A stretch of DNA of 9,318 nucleotides from Bacteroidia bacterium (GCA_020849195.1 JADLGT010000271.1:1-9318); one strand, 5' to 3'; positions 1 to 7,306 are shown, counted from the stretch's first letter. The notes: generated from the sequence alone by a model not told the origin. Translations and numbers: made by a program.

Positions 1-174
1 GCAGCTACCACAATTTTTTTTGTACGACTTTTTACCTTCTTCCCATTTTTGCAACTTCATCTTTGCCTCTTCAGGTGTATAAATATCCGGAATGGCGGGC
101 TGTACTTTATCCGGGTCGCATCCGGATGCCCGTGCAAACAGGTACAAGCAAATGACAAATAATTTAATTTTCAT
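1..174 (-). CDS. c-type cytochrome-like lipoprotein, N-terminal part (runs off left edge)
   Basis: An open frame of 58 codons begins with ATG at 172-174 and continues past the window edge. The N-terminus has a lysine-containing n-region (MKIK), a hydrophobic core and a lipobox-like ASGC with the lipidated cysteine at residue 19, so the mature protein is probably a lipoprotein exported across the inner membrane. After a charged, Pro-rich linker, the last visible residues are KKNCGSC (Cys55 and Cys58). This fits the beginning of a CxxCH heme c site whose histidine codon would be the next one, outside the window. I infer a small mono-heme cytochrome c lipoprotein used as an electron carrier, but the histidine is not visible. 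It lies 108 bp downstream of the peroxidase gene on the same strand with no clear terminator between them, so they may be cotranscribed. The start is the only ATG that gives a signal peptide. Confidence 0.7.
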   Translation of the reverse strand, partial: MKIKLFVICLYLFARASGCDPDKVQPAIPDIYTPEEAKMKLQKWEEGKKSYKKNCGSC

Positions 175-282
175 TTAATTGTTTTTTTAATTTGACTGTC
201 AATTTCGCTGCTTTGGCAGACAGGAAAATTACAAATAACCTATTGTTTAATTTTATCAAGGTGAAAACTTTATACGTTAAAG

Positions 283-2241
283 CTAATATAATCCTCCGAC
301 TATCCTGTTGTTTAGTTTTTTATTTGTTGACAGAGGCAGGCTGACCGGAGGTATTTCAACAGGTACTTTTTCAGTCAATGATTTGATAAAAGCAAGAATC
401 TCTTTTTTTTCTGCTACATTGAGGCGAAGCGAATCGGCAGACAAAGTTTGATTGTTTAGTTTTAATTTATGCCCAATACCGCCCCCTGCGTCATAAAAAT
501 CAATTACTTCCTCTAAAGTTACGAAAACACCATTGTGCATATAGGGCTTTGTGATCGTTGCGTTTCGTAGGGTATTCGTTCTAAAAGCAAACAACATTTC
601 ATCTGCCGGATTCACATTGTATCTCCCTTTGTCATCGCTTAAAGATGAATACTTAGCATCCGCAGGAGTTCCAACCACTTCAAATTCAGATCCAATATAA
701 GGAGGTTTTACCCCATTAAATTGAGGAACGAAATGACAGGTTCCGCATTGAGCTTTGCCCATAAATAAATTGAATCCCGTCTTACTTTCTTCGGTTATAC
801 TTACATCTTTCTCATTAAACGCTTCGTCAAACGGAGAATAAAAATAGCTGAAGTCGCTGTAGTAATAAATTACAGCCGAAATAATATCATAGAAAGTAAT
901 TTCTTTATCTAAATGCGCTTGCTTTTTTATTTTTTTAAAAGTTGTTTTATACTCTTTACAAGAGAGCACTTTTTCAAGGACATCTTTTTCTGTTCCTCCC
1001 ATTTCTTCAGGATTGGTGATAACCGTTTTTGCCTGTTCTTGTAAAGACGTTAATTTACCATCGAGCATTATCAGGTGGTTGTGTATTACATTAAGTAACG
1101 AAGGAGTATTTCTAGTTAATGATTTCGTACGACCAAATGCCAAGTTAGTTGCAACGGCAGTATCGGTAAAACCCTGTGAGGGCTTGTGGCAAGAAAAGCA
1201 GCTCCGTTCATTGCTGCCGGATAATATCGGATCATAAAAAAGTTGTTTCCCGACATTTTTTATTTCAGCTAAAATTTTCTCATCTGTTACTGTTGCATAA
1301 ATTCCTTTTGTAAATTGACCCTTATACAACTTCTTATCAAAAATTGAATTTACATTGTCATTAAGGGTAAAGTCGTTATAGTTGTTTGATTTAACATTGT
1401 ATTTTCGAATTAATTGTTGATTGATTGAAAACAAGGGATTAACAAAATTTCGGATAAAGGAAAAGTGGTCGAACTGCGCAATGTCTGAAGATTGAGCATC
1501 AATAAATTTTTTTGTTTTTTCAAAAAGTTTTAGATAGTCGCTTGAAATAACTTGTTGCGGGAATGATGAGTTGTAAGCAGAATAAATATCTTCTGCTGCT
1601 TTTAACATCACCTTAAGTTCAGGAATTATATTTTCGGTATTAGGGCACTCGAAGCCGGTGGTATAAATTGCCGCAAGGTTTAACAAGAACAACCTGTTCG
1701 CCAAAAAGAAATGATCGTATCCATTCAAGTTTTTTGTAATCGAGTCGGCTCTATAAACTGCAATTGCATCAATGGCGGGTTGTATTAATTTTTCAAGGGT
1801 ATTACGGTTTACATTCGCTTCATCTAAAGCAAGCTCTGCCAGTGTAAGGCCATATCCCTCTCGTTTATATGGCCTTTCAAACTTCTCAAACACTTCTGTT
1901 TCCCACTCTATGGGAAGCGGTCCATTTATTTTTTTTTGAGAAATTGGTTCAAGGTAACGAAGCCAAAAATCGGCCACTTTCATTTTATTTCTGCATTGTA
2001 CAATTGCCGAGTAAATATTTTTTTTGCCGCCTTCGGTTAAAGCATCATTTTTTTCTACCGTTGATTTCAGATTAAATAATCCGGATTCAAGTCCGGAAAT
2101 AGTTTCGGCATATTTATTAATATAATTTTGATCGGCAGGAACAACACTCTTTTTACTGTAAGACACAAATAATATGAATGTGGTTGCCCAAATAAAATTT
2201 ATTATCAAAAAATAAATACGATTTTTAGGTAAAATAAACAT
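283..2241 (-). CDS. di-heme cytochrome c peroxidase (MauG/CCP family) with long N-terminal extension
   Basis: A 652-residue protein of the bacterial di-heme cytochrome c peroxidase family, which reduces H2O2 to water in the periplasm with electrons from small c-type cytochromes. MauG-like relatives oxidise other substrates. Residues 8-27 form one hydrophobic segment after a Lys/Arg-containing start, read as a membrane anchor or uncleaved signal. Residues about 35-300 are a mostly helical extension absent from classical CCPs of about 350 residues; I recall similar extensions in other Bacteroidota CCPs, and a distant resemblance to imelysin-like helical domains is possible. The peroxidase part starts near residue 320: CFSCH at 348-352 is the first heme site, EQA at 402-404 holds the likely catalytic Glu, CGTCH at 499-503 is the second heme site, and PYMHNG at 566-571 gives Met568 as a possible axial ligand. 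It ends with TAG, with a TAA two codons later. It is divergent from dnaG and upstream of a cytochrome-like lipoprotein. The exact substrate is not determinable. Confidence 0.92.
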   Translation of the reverse strand: MFILPKNRIYFLIINFIWATTFILFVSYSKKSVVPADQNYINKYAETISGLESGLFNLKSTVEKNDALTEGGKKNIYSAIVQCRNKMKVADFWLRYLEPISQKKINGPLPIEWETEVFEKFERPYKREGYGLTLAELALDEANVNRNTLEKLIQPAIDAIAVYRADSITKNLNGYDHFFLANRLFLLNLAAIYTTGFECPNTENIIPELKVMLKAAEDIYSAYNSSFPQQVISSDYLKLFEKTKKFIDAQSSDIAQFDHFSFIRNFVNPLFSINQQLIRKYNVKSNNYNDFTLNDNVNSIFDKKLYKGQFTKGIYATVTDEKILAEIKNVGKQLFYDPILSGSNERSCFSCHKPSQGFTDTAVATNLAFGRTKSLTRNTPSLLNVIHNHLIMLDGKLTSLQEQAKTVITNPEEMGGTEKDVLEKVLSCKEYKTTFKKIKKQAHLDKEITFYDIISAVIYYYSDFSYFYSPFDEAFNEKDVSITEESKTGFNLFMGKAQCGTCHFVPQFNGVKPPYIGSEFEVVGTPADAKYSSLSDDKGRYNVNPADEMLFAFRTNTLRNATITKPYMHNGVFVTLEEVIDFYDAGGGIGHKLKLNNQTLSADSLRLNVAEKKEILAFIKSLTEKVPVEIPPVSLPLSTNKKLNNRIVGGLY

Positions 2242-2257
2242 GGCTAAAGAGAGTAGT

Positions 2258-2283
2258 CAAAGTTACGCAAATCCATTGTCAAA
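2258..2283 (-). promoter_or_regulatory. possible Bacteroidota-type promoter of the peroxidase gene
   Basis: On the minus strand, TAACTTTG (2258-2265) is an exact match to the Bacteroidota -7 consensus TAnnTTTG and lies 16 bp from the peroxidase ATG. A TTTG sits at 2280-2283, but the 14-bp gap between the two elements is shorter than the usual 17-23 bp, so the -33 assignment is weak. It would give a very short leader of about 10 nt. Confidence 0.35.
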
Positions 2284-2308
2284 TTAATAGGATATATGAA
2301 TTATTGCA

Positions 2309-2359
2309 TTAAGTGCGTAGCGCAAAAATGCAAAGTGTGCTTAAGTTATAGCGTGCTAT
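2309..2359. repeat. imperfect direct repeat and palindrome in the divergent intergenic region
   Basis: TTAAGTGCGTAGCG (2309-2322) is echoed by TTAAGTTATAGCG (2341-2353), with starts 32 bp apart. The second copy overlaps a 12-bp palindrome, ATAGCGTGCTAT (2348-2359). The 254-bp region separates the divergent peroxidase and dnaG genes, so these could be operator sites. The repeats are short and AT-rich, and chance is not excluded. Confidence 0.3.
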
Positions 2360-2495
2360 TCCAATGAGCAACAGTTTTTATTGGTCTTTGAGGCGATGTT
2401 GCAAAATCTCTCTCAAATTAAAAGAGTGATACCGCATTTTTTAATAAATTAGTTCCCCTTTTAAAAAACAGACTGTTTCTTTCAGTTGCTTTACT

Positions 2496-4490
2496 ATGAT
2501 ACCAAAAGATACTATTGATAAAATTTTTGATGCTGCACGCATTGAGGAAATAGTGGGCGATTATGTTACATTGAAAAAGCGGGGCGCAAATCTGCTTGGA
2601 TTGTGTCCTTTTCATAACGAAAAAACACCTTCGTTTACAGTGTCGCCTGCAAAAGGTATTTACAAATGTTTCGGTTGCGGAAAAGCAGGCAACTCGGTGA
2701 ATTTTATAATGGAACACGACCAGTTGAGTTATCCGGAAGCCCTTCGTTTTTTAGCCAAAAAATACAACATCGAAATTGAAGAGAAGGAAAGAACACCCGA
2801 AGAAATTTTATCGCAGAATGAAAAAGAAAGCTTGTATGTAGTTTGTACACATGCACAAAAATATTTCTCCAATAATTTATTGACCACCGACGAAGGTCGC
2901 TCGATAGGTTTAAGCTATTTTAAAGAGCGAGGATTCCGCGACGATATCATTGAGAAATTTCAACTGGGTTATGCGCTCGACGACCGAAAAGCGTTTACAA
3001 ATGACGCATTGAAGAAAGGCTATAAAGCTGAATATTTGGTTAAAGCAGGGTTAACAGTAAATAAAGAAGATGCCGGAGGAAATGCGCCGAGCCCAATTTC
3101 GGAGACTCATCTTTTCGATCGATTTTCGGGCAGGGTTATATTTCCTATTCATAACCTAACCGGCCGAATAATTGCTTTTGGTGGGCGTATATTAAAGACC
3201 GATAAAAAACTGGCTAAATATATTAATTCGCCCGAAACCGAAATTTACCACAAGAGCAATGTACTGTACGGAATTTATTTTGCAAAAAAATCAATCATAT
3301 CAAACGACGTATGCTATTTGGTAGAAGGTTATACCGATGTAATTTCCATGCATCAGGCCGGTATTGAAAATGTGGTGGCTTCGTCGGGCACCTCATTAAC
3401 CATTGAGCAAATTCGTTTAATTAAACGTTACACTCAAAACATAACTATACTTTACGATGGCGATAATGCAGGTATCAAAGCCAGCTTTAGAGGCATTAAT
3501 ATGATACTGGAAGAAGGCTTGAATGTAAAAGTGTTATTATTCCCTGATGGGGACGATCCGGATTCGTTTGCAAAGCGAGTGAGCAATGATGAATTGAAAA
3601 AATTTATTGAAAGCAATACCAAAGATTTTATCGCTTTTAAAACAATGCTGCTTTATTCGGAAGTGTCGAACGATCCGATAAAGAAAGCACAGTTGGTGAA
3701 AGATATAGTTGAAAGCATAGCTATAATACCCGAAGCCATTAACCGATCGGTTTATATTAAAGAATGCAGCCGTTTGATGGACATGGACGAACAGTTGCTG
3801 CTTAATGAGCTGAACAAAATCAGAAGAAAAAAAACAAACGAAAAAAACAAAAAAGAAAATGCGCTATCCGAACCGTCGCTAATTGATGAAGTAAATGTTG
3901 AAGCACCGCCACAACCGCTACTGCCCGAAAATAGTATCGAACACCAGGAACGTGGCATCATTCGCTTGTTATTAAATTATGCCGATAAAACTATTTTAGT
4001 GGACGGTAATGAGAAGGACGACAGGGGCAATCCGCTACAAGTGAATGTTACCGTTGCAGAAATTATTATAGATGAACTTGAACACGATGAAATTAAATTT
4101 TCTAACCGGTCGTACGAAACAATTTATGCTGCTTACCTCAAAAGCAGGACAAGCGGACAAATCCCCGACATGAATTTTTTTATAACCCACAGCGATGTTG
4201 ATGTAACCAAAGTTGCCATTGATTTGGTAAGTAGTCCCTACACTTTGGCTAAATGGGAACAGCACAATATAGCTGTCCAAACCGAAAGCCAAATTTTGAA
4301 AAAATCAGTTTACGATTCGATTTATTCTTTTAAAGCCAGGCAAATAGAACAATTGCTTGATCAGAACAGCAACATACTCAAAACAGCCGACCGCAGCGAG
4401 AATTTAGACGCACTCATTCAAAAACAGCAAGACCTGATTGAGGCAAAAAAATATTTCAACAAACTACTGGGAAGAATTGTAGTAAAGTGA
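2496..4490 (+). CDS. dnaG: DNA primase DnaG
   Basis: A 664-residue DnaG-type primase, which makes the RNA primers for lagging-strand synthesis and acts with the DnaB helicase in the cytoplasm. The N-terminal CHC2 zinc-binding domain has Cys37, His40, Cys58 and Cys61, in CPFHNEKTPSFTVSP followed by YKCFGCG. The catalytic core runs through DRFSGRVIFPI (208-218) and GRIIAFGGR into the Toprim domain: the catalytic Glu is in LVEGYTD (Glu277), the metal-binding DGD is at 321-323 (YDGDNAG), and a further acidic cluster DGDDPD lies at 351-356. A Lys-rich, then Pro-rich linker (about 443-480) leads to the C-terminal helicase-binding region (about 485-664). It is longer than E. coli DnaG (581 residues), as is usual in Bacteroidota. 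The start is the ATG directly before IPKDTIDKIF, the family's typical N-terminus, and no Shine-Dalgarno is present. The gene is complete and ends in TGA. It is a single-copy housekeeping gene, so it supports chromosomal rather than plasmid DNA. Confidence 0.98.
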   Translation: MIPKDTIDKIFDAARIEEIVGDYVTLKKRGANLLGLCPFHNEKTPSFTVSPAKGIYKCFGCGKAGNSVNFIMEHDQLSYPEALRFLAKKYNIEIEEKERTPEEILSQNEKESLYVVCTHAQKYFSNNLLTTDEGRSIGLSYFKERGFRDDIIEKFQLGYALDDRKAFTNDALKKGYKAEYLVKAGLTVNKEDAGGNAPSPISETHLFDRFSGRVIFPIHNLTGRIIAFGGRILKTDKKLAKYINSPETEIYHKSNVLYGIYFAKKSIISNDVCYLVEGYTDVISMHQAGIENVVASSGTSLTIEQIRLIKRYTQNITILYDGDNAGIKASFRGINMILEEGLNVKVLLFPDGDDPDSFAKRVSNDELKKFIESNTKDFIAFKTMLLYSEVSNDPIKKAQLVKDIVESIAIIPEAINRSVYIKECSRLMDMDEQLLLNELNKIRRKKTNEKNKKENALSEPSLIDEVNVEAPPQPLLPENSIEHQERGIIRLLLNYADKTILVDGNEKDDRGNPLQVNVTVAEIIIDELEHDEIKFSNRSYETIYAAYLKSRTSGQIPDMNFFITHSDVDVTKVAIDLVSSPYTLAKWEQHNIAVQTESQILKKSVYDSIYSFKARQIEQLLDQNSNILKTADRSENLDALIQKQQDLIEAKKYFNKLLGRIVVK

Positions 4491-4810
4491 AAGTAAAAAC
4501 AAAACATTTGAATTTTTTTAACAAGAGATAATACAGTACTTCAAAACAGACAATATTTGTGTTAGATTAAGTCTGAACTTTTACATCAAATTAGTTCGAA
4601 TACCACTCTACAATTTCTATACGTTTTGCACTTTGTGGCACACTCATAATCTCTTGAAGGTAAGCCCTCCGTAGTTTGTCGCGAATTTTTCGCTTGTATG
4701 TTGGTATTTTGATTCCACCGCTGCTCTACAGTGGAATAGTTCATTTGCAAAATCCCGGTTGAAAAAATATTCCCAAAAGCCTGACGCCAATCATATTTTA
4801 TATCGGTTCT
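4491..4810. other. 320-bp intergenic region between dnaG and the NOR/NOD-like gene
   Basis: No convincing gene. A T-run follows dnaG (around 4514-4520) but has no hairpin before it, so no intrinsic terminator is called. The only clear structure is the inverted repeat at 4712-4737. Two overlapping minus-strand frames are open here (about 4591-4725 and 4586-4744, the latter with an ATG at 4742-4744), giving 44 and 52 residues that I do not recognise. I saw no promoter matching TAnnTTTG exactly, only near misses such as TAGTTTG at 4672-4678. Confidence 0.6.
4712..4737. promoter_or_regulatory. 7-bp inverted repeat upstream of the NOR/NOD-like gene
   Basis: ATTCCAC (4712-4718) and GTGGAAT (4731-4737) are perfect reverse complements separated by 12 bp, and lie 74-99 bp upstream of the first candidate start at 4811. 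The position fits an operator or an RNA hairpin. It is not a recognisable FNR box (TTGATnnnnATCAA), and I cannot name a binding protein. Confidence 0.3.
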
Positions 4811-5335
4811 ATGTACGTATCATTATGTAAAGAAATGGAAGACAGAGATAAAAATAGCAGCATCAGCTACATAATGAATACCAAAAACTGGTGGGGACCA
4901 CTGGTTTTTATCTTGGTAATTAGTTTGCTTGGTGTGGGAATGATAGGGTTACAAACCTATGTAGATGCTCCACCTATGTCGGGATTTTTGGACAACAATG
5001 GCAATGCAATAATCACTCAGCAAGACATAGAGAAAGGCCAAGAAGTTTTTCATAAGTATGCGTTGATGGAATACGGGAGTTTTATGGGCGATGGCGCACA
5101 AAGAGGTCCCGATTTCACTGCCGAAGCGCTACATTGGATAAATGAATTTATGATCGATTTTTATAAGACGGAATTTAAAAGTGAAAAGGGAAGGAGCGCA
5201 GACGAATCCGAACTCATACAAATAAATGAAAAGGTAAAACGCGAATTAAAACGCAATCAATATTCTGAGGAACAAAAAATTGTATCTCTTACTGCGGCCC
5301 AAACTTATGCCTTGCTGCAATTAAGAAAATATTAG
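4811..5335 (+). CDS. N-terminal fragment of the NOR/NOD-like protein
   Basis: This is the 174-codon part before the TAG. It contains one transmembrane helix (about residues 26-48, after NTKNWWG), the APPMSG turn that follows the first helix in qNORs, the periplasmic segment DIEKGQEVFHKY, and MGDGAQRGPDFTAEALH, the counterpart of the qNOR GHGAYxxPDWTAxxLH signature. A charged helical region follows, ending at LRKY just before the stop. Alone it lacks every heme and metal ligand and would be non-catalytic. Three in-frame ATGs compete: 4811, 4835 and 4874. The last (MNTKNWWG) gives the shortest tail before the membrane helix and is the best fit to a compact N-terminus; none has a ribosome-binding site. 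An in-frame TGA lies upstream of 4811. Confidence 0.75.
   Translation: MYVSLCKEMEDRDKNSSISYIMNTKNWWGPLVFILVISLLGVGMIGLQTYVDAPPMSGFLDNNGNAIITQQDIEKGQEVFHKYALMEYGSFMGDGAQRGPDFTAEALHWINEFMIDFYKTEFKSEKGRSADESELIQINEKVKRELKRNQYSEEQKIVSLTAAQTYALLQLRKY
5333..5335 (+). other. in-frame amber (TAG) codon inside the NOR/NOD-like gene
   Basis: TAG follows the codons for LRKY. The next codons, in the same frame, read TSVYINHIGNGLLPHGFIKN and then FFFWGAWV, the conserved qNOR block. No base is gained or lost, so one substitution explains the interruption. Family members often have a Tyr or His here (YY or HY before a variable xxxF stretch), so TAT/TAC to TAG is a plausible change. Confidence 0.85.
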
Positions 5336-7165
5336 ACATCTGTTTACATCAACCATATTGGAAACGGCCTGCTTCCACATGGATTCATTAAAAACAAAAC
5401 GGAAGTTATCCAACTGACTTCTTTCTTTTTTTGGGGAGCATGGGTTTGTTCGGCTCAGCGGCCCGGGCACGATTTCAGTTATACACACAATTGGCCCTAC
5501 GACCCATCTGCAGGCAACACTCCAACCTCGCCCGTTATTTTGTGGAGTGTGTTAGGGCTACTTGCATTTGTTTTAACCTGCGGCATTGTACTTTATTTTA
5601 TCGGTCAATACAACCAGTTGTCGAACAAATTTTTTAAACCAACCGACAAAAATTTATTTTCGATAGAGGAAGTTGCAAAATTTTCGCCTACTCCTTCACA
5701 GCGCGCTACATATAAGTTTTTTTTAGTGGCAGTGCTTTTGTTTTTTGTGCAGGTATTAAGCGGATTAGTTACCATTAACGATTTTATCAACTGGCTTGGT
5801 GTTATAGGCATTGATATTGTAAATATTCCGATTGTTATTTCCAGATCGTGGCATACCATGTTAGCGCTGTTTTGGATAACTACCTGTTGGATTGCTTCTT
5901 CCTTTTTTATTTTACCTATTCTCTCAAATAAAGAAATTCCGGGGCAAACCAGATTAATTAACATACTATTCATAATGTTGTTTTTGCTTGTTGCAGGCTC
6001 TTTAACCGGTATAGTGCTTGGGCCGCTGGGCTTAACAGGTTCATGGTGGTATTGGATAGGCCACCAGGGTTGGGAGTTTGTTGACTTCGGTAAAGTGTAT
6101 CAAATTCTGCTTATGGTAATATTTGTATTTTGGATTGTTATAGTTTACAGAGGAATTAAACCGGCGCTCAAAAAAAAGCGGCATTGGGATCTCCCAAACT
6201 GGATTATGTATTCAGTAATTGGTATTCCGCTTTTATTTTTATCCGGATTCGTTGCAAAACCACAAACCAATTTTGTAATTGCCGACTTCTGGCGATGGAT
6301 GGTAATACACATGTGGGTAGAAGCATTTTTTGAAGTTTTTGTAACGGTTATTGTCAGCTACCTCATGGTGTTGATGGGATTAGTGAGCAGACAGGCAGCT
6401 ATACGTGTAGTGTATTTTGCTACCGTTCTTTTTCTCGGAACCGGCTTACTGGGCATATCACATAATTTTTACTGGAACGCAAAACCGGTAGCAACAATGG
6501 CCTTAGGCAGCATATTTTCTACTTTACAATTCGTCCCATTGATTTTATTAACTGTGGAAGCATGGCGATTTAAGAACATGCCAAGGTTTGCAATAGGAGA
6601 TACCGAGTACAAAAATCTTACTGATTTTGGATTTCCTGCTGTATTTAAATTTTTGGTTGCAGTAAATTTTTGGAATTTTTTTGGTGCAGGAGTATTGGGC
6701 ATAATTGTAAACTTACCCATAATGAATTATTTTGAACACGGTACTTATTTTACTGTAAACCATGCTCACGGTGCACTAATGGGTGTTTACGGAAATATTT
6801 CTATTGCTGCTGTATTATTCGCTTCGAGGTTATTAATAAAGAACGAAAACTGGAATAATAAGATAGTGAACATTTCATTTTGGAGCCTCAATATCGGGTT
6901 AATGCTTATGGTTGTTTTAGATCTATTTCCAGCGGGAGCTATTCAGTTTAAGGCCGTAATAGAGCACGGTTTGTGGTATGCCCGCTCTTCCGACTTTATC
7001 GATTATGGTATATTTAAAAAGTTAACATGGCTACGGGGAATTGGCGCAGGTGTTTTTGTAACGGGAGGTGTAATACCCTTGGTTTGGTTTATTGTTTCAA
7101 GAGCAAAATTTTTAAAGACCAATGGGGAGATACCGAAATCCCATTCAACAGATGAACCCGAATAA
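5336..7165 (+). CDS. catalytic C-terminal part of the NOR/NOD-like protein (no start codon of its own)
   Basis: The frame is open from directly after the TAG to TAA at 7163-7165. The region before the first possible alternative start (TTG at 5540) already holds conserved qNOR sequence: FFFWGAWVCSAQRPG, then YTHNWPYDPSAGNTPTSPV. The TTG is therefore not the true start but an internal codon in ILWSVLGLL. About 13 hydrophobic segments follow. Landmarks are SRSWHTMLALFW (heme b ligand), GHQGWEFVDFGK, FWRWMVIHMWVEAFFEVF (FeB His and two Glu), GISHNFYW (His then Asn), FSTLQFVPL (Gln in place of Glu) and NHAHGALMGVYG (heme ligands). The protein would sit in the inner membrane. Without readthrough or reinitiation it would not be made. 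Confidence 0.85.
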   Translation, partial: TSVYINHIGNGLLPHGFIKNKTEVIQLTSFFFWGAWVCSAQRPGHDFSYTHNWPYDPSAGNTPTSPVILWSVLGLLAFVLTCGIVLYFIGQYNQLSNKFFKPTDKNLFSIEEVAKFSPTPSQRATYKFFLVAVLLFFVQVLSGLVTINDFINWLGVIGIDIVNIPIVISRSWHTMLALFWITTCWIASSFFILPILSNKEIPGQTRLINILFIMLFLLVAGSLTGIVLGPLGLTGSWWYWIGHQGWEFVDFGKVYQILLMVIFVFWIVIVYRGIKPALKKKRHWDLPNWIMYSVIGIPLLFLSGFVAKPQTNFVIADFWRWMVIHMWVEAFFEVFVTVIVSYLMVLMGLVSRQAAIRVVYFATVLFLGTGLLGISHNFYWNAKPVATMALGSIFSTLQFVPLILLTVEAWRFKNMPRFAIGDTEYKNLTDFGFPAVFKFLVAVNFWNFFGAGVLGIIVNLPIMNYFEHGTYFTVNHAHGALMGVYGNISIAAVLFASRLLIKNENWNNKIVNISFWSLNIGLMLMVVLDLFPAGAIQFKAVIEHGLWYARSSDFIDYGIFKKLTWLRGIGAGVFVTGGVIPLVWFIVSRAKFLKTNGEIPKSHSTDEPE

Positions 7166-7186
7166 TTGCTTTAGTGCCTCACACTT

Positions 7187-7262
7187 CTAATACAAAATCC
7201 ATACACCTAATACAATTCTAATAAAAATTACTGCAAGCTGTTTTGTTAATCGTTTTTTATTA
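7187..7262. repeat. short direct repeats and an AT-rich inverted repeat between the NOR/NOD-like gene and the next gene
   Basis: CTAATACAA occurs at 7187-7195 and 7207-7215, exactly 20 bp apart, with a weaker copy CTAATAAAA at 7218-7226. TAATAAAAA (7219-7227) is complementary to TTTTTATTA (7254-7262) and could form a weak AT-only stem as a possible terminator of the upstream gene. A TAATTTG at 7279-7285 just beyond resembles a -7 element one base short of consensus. Confidence 0.25.
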
Positions 7263-7306
7263 CATGCAAATTTTTCGTAATTTGTACTCAATATAAAAAA
7301 CACATA

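Larger units (their letters stand above)
4811..7165 (+). pseudogene. nod: qNOR-family, nitric oxide dismutase-like gene interrupted by one in-frame amber codon
   Basis: The stretch reads as one frame of 784 codon positions, broken only by TAG at position 175. The length and layout match quinol-dependent NO reductases (about 740-790 residues): an N-terminal helix, a periplasmic cytochrome-c-like fold without heme, then the multi-helix heme-copper-superfamily core. In composite numbering the FeB site keeps His500 and His551 and the nearby Glu504, but the third ligand is Asn552 (GISHNFYW instead of the usual HH pair), and the Glu expected at 573 is Gln (FSTLQFVPL). His651 and His653 (NHAHG) are the expected heme b3 and heme b ligands, and His348 (SRSWHT) the other heme b ligand. 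I recall the HN and Q replacements as marks of proposed NO dismutases, 2 NO -> N2 + O2. It is typed as a pseudogene because of the TAG, but everything else appears intact. Starts at 4811, 4835 or 4874 are possible. The alternatives are a functional gene with a sequencing error or readthrough, or an unusual NO reductase. Confidence 0.8.

Noticed and set aside
2418..2717. Minus-strand 99-codon frame overlapping the start of dnaG, and the other antisense frames inside the large genes
   Set aside because: They are shadows of strongly supported genes, with no motifs, signal peptides or sensible context.
4586..4744. Short open frames on the minus strand between dnaG and the NOR/NOD-like gene
   Set aside because: Two overlapping frames are open at once, each only about 44-52 residues, with no recognised motif; neither can be preferred.
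5333..5335. TAG as a reassigned sense codon in this organism
   Set aside because: No other gene here has an internal TAG, and the peroxidase appears to use TAG as its stop. That evidence is weak, because a TAA follows the peroxidase TAG two codons later, so a genome-wide check would be needed to close the question. No selenocysteine or pyrrolysine context was recognised.
5431..5637. Plus-strand 68-codon frame starting near 5431
   Set aside because: It overlaps the NOR/NOD-like gene in another frame and shows no family motif, while the gene's own frame encodes FFFWGAWV and NWPYDPSAGNTPT there.
5540..7165. Reading the 3' part as an independent gene starting at TTG 5540
   Set aside because: The codon lies inside conserved qNOR sequence, and more than 65 in-frame codons before it (back to the TAG) also encode conserved family blocks. 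It is an internal Leu.
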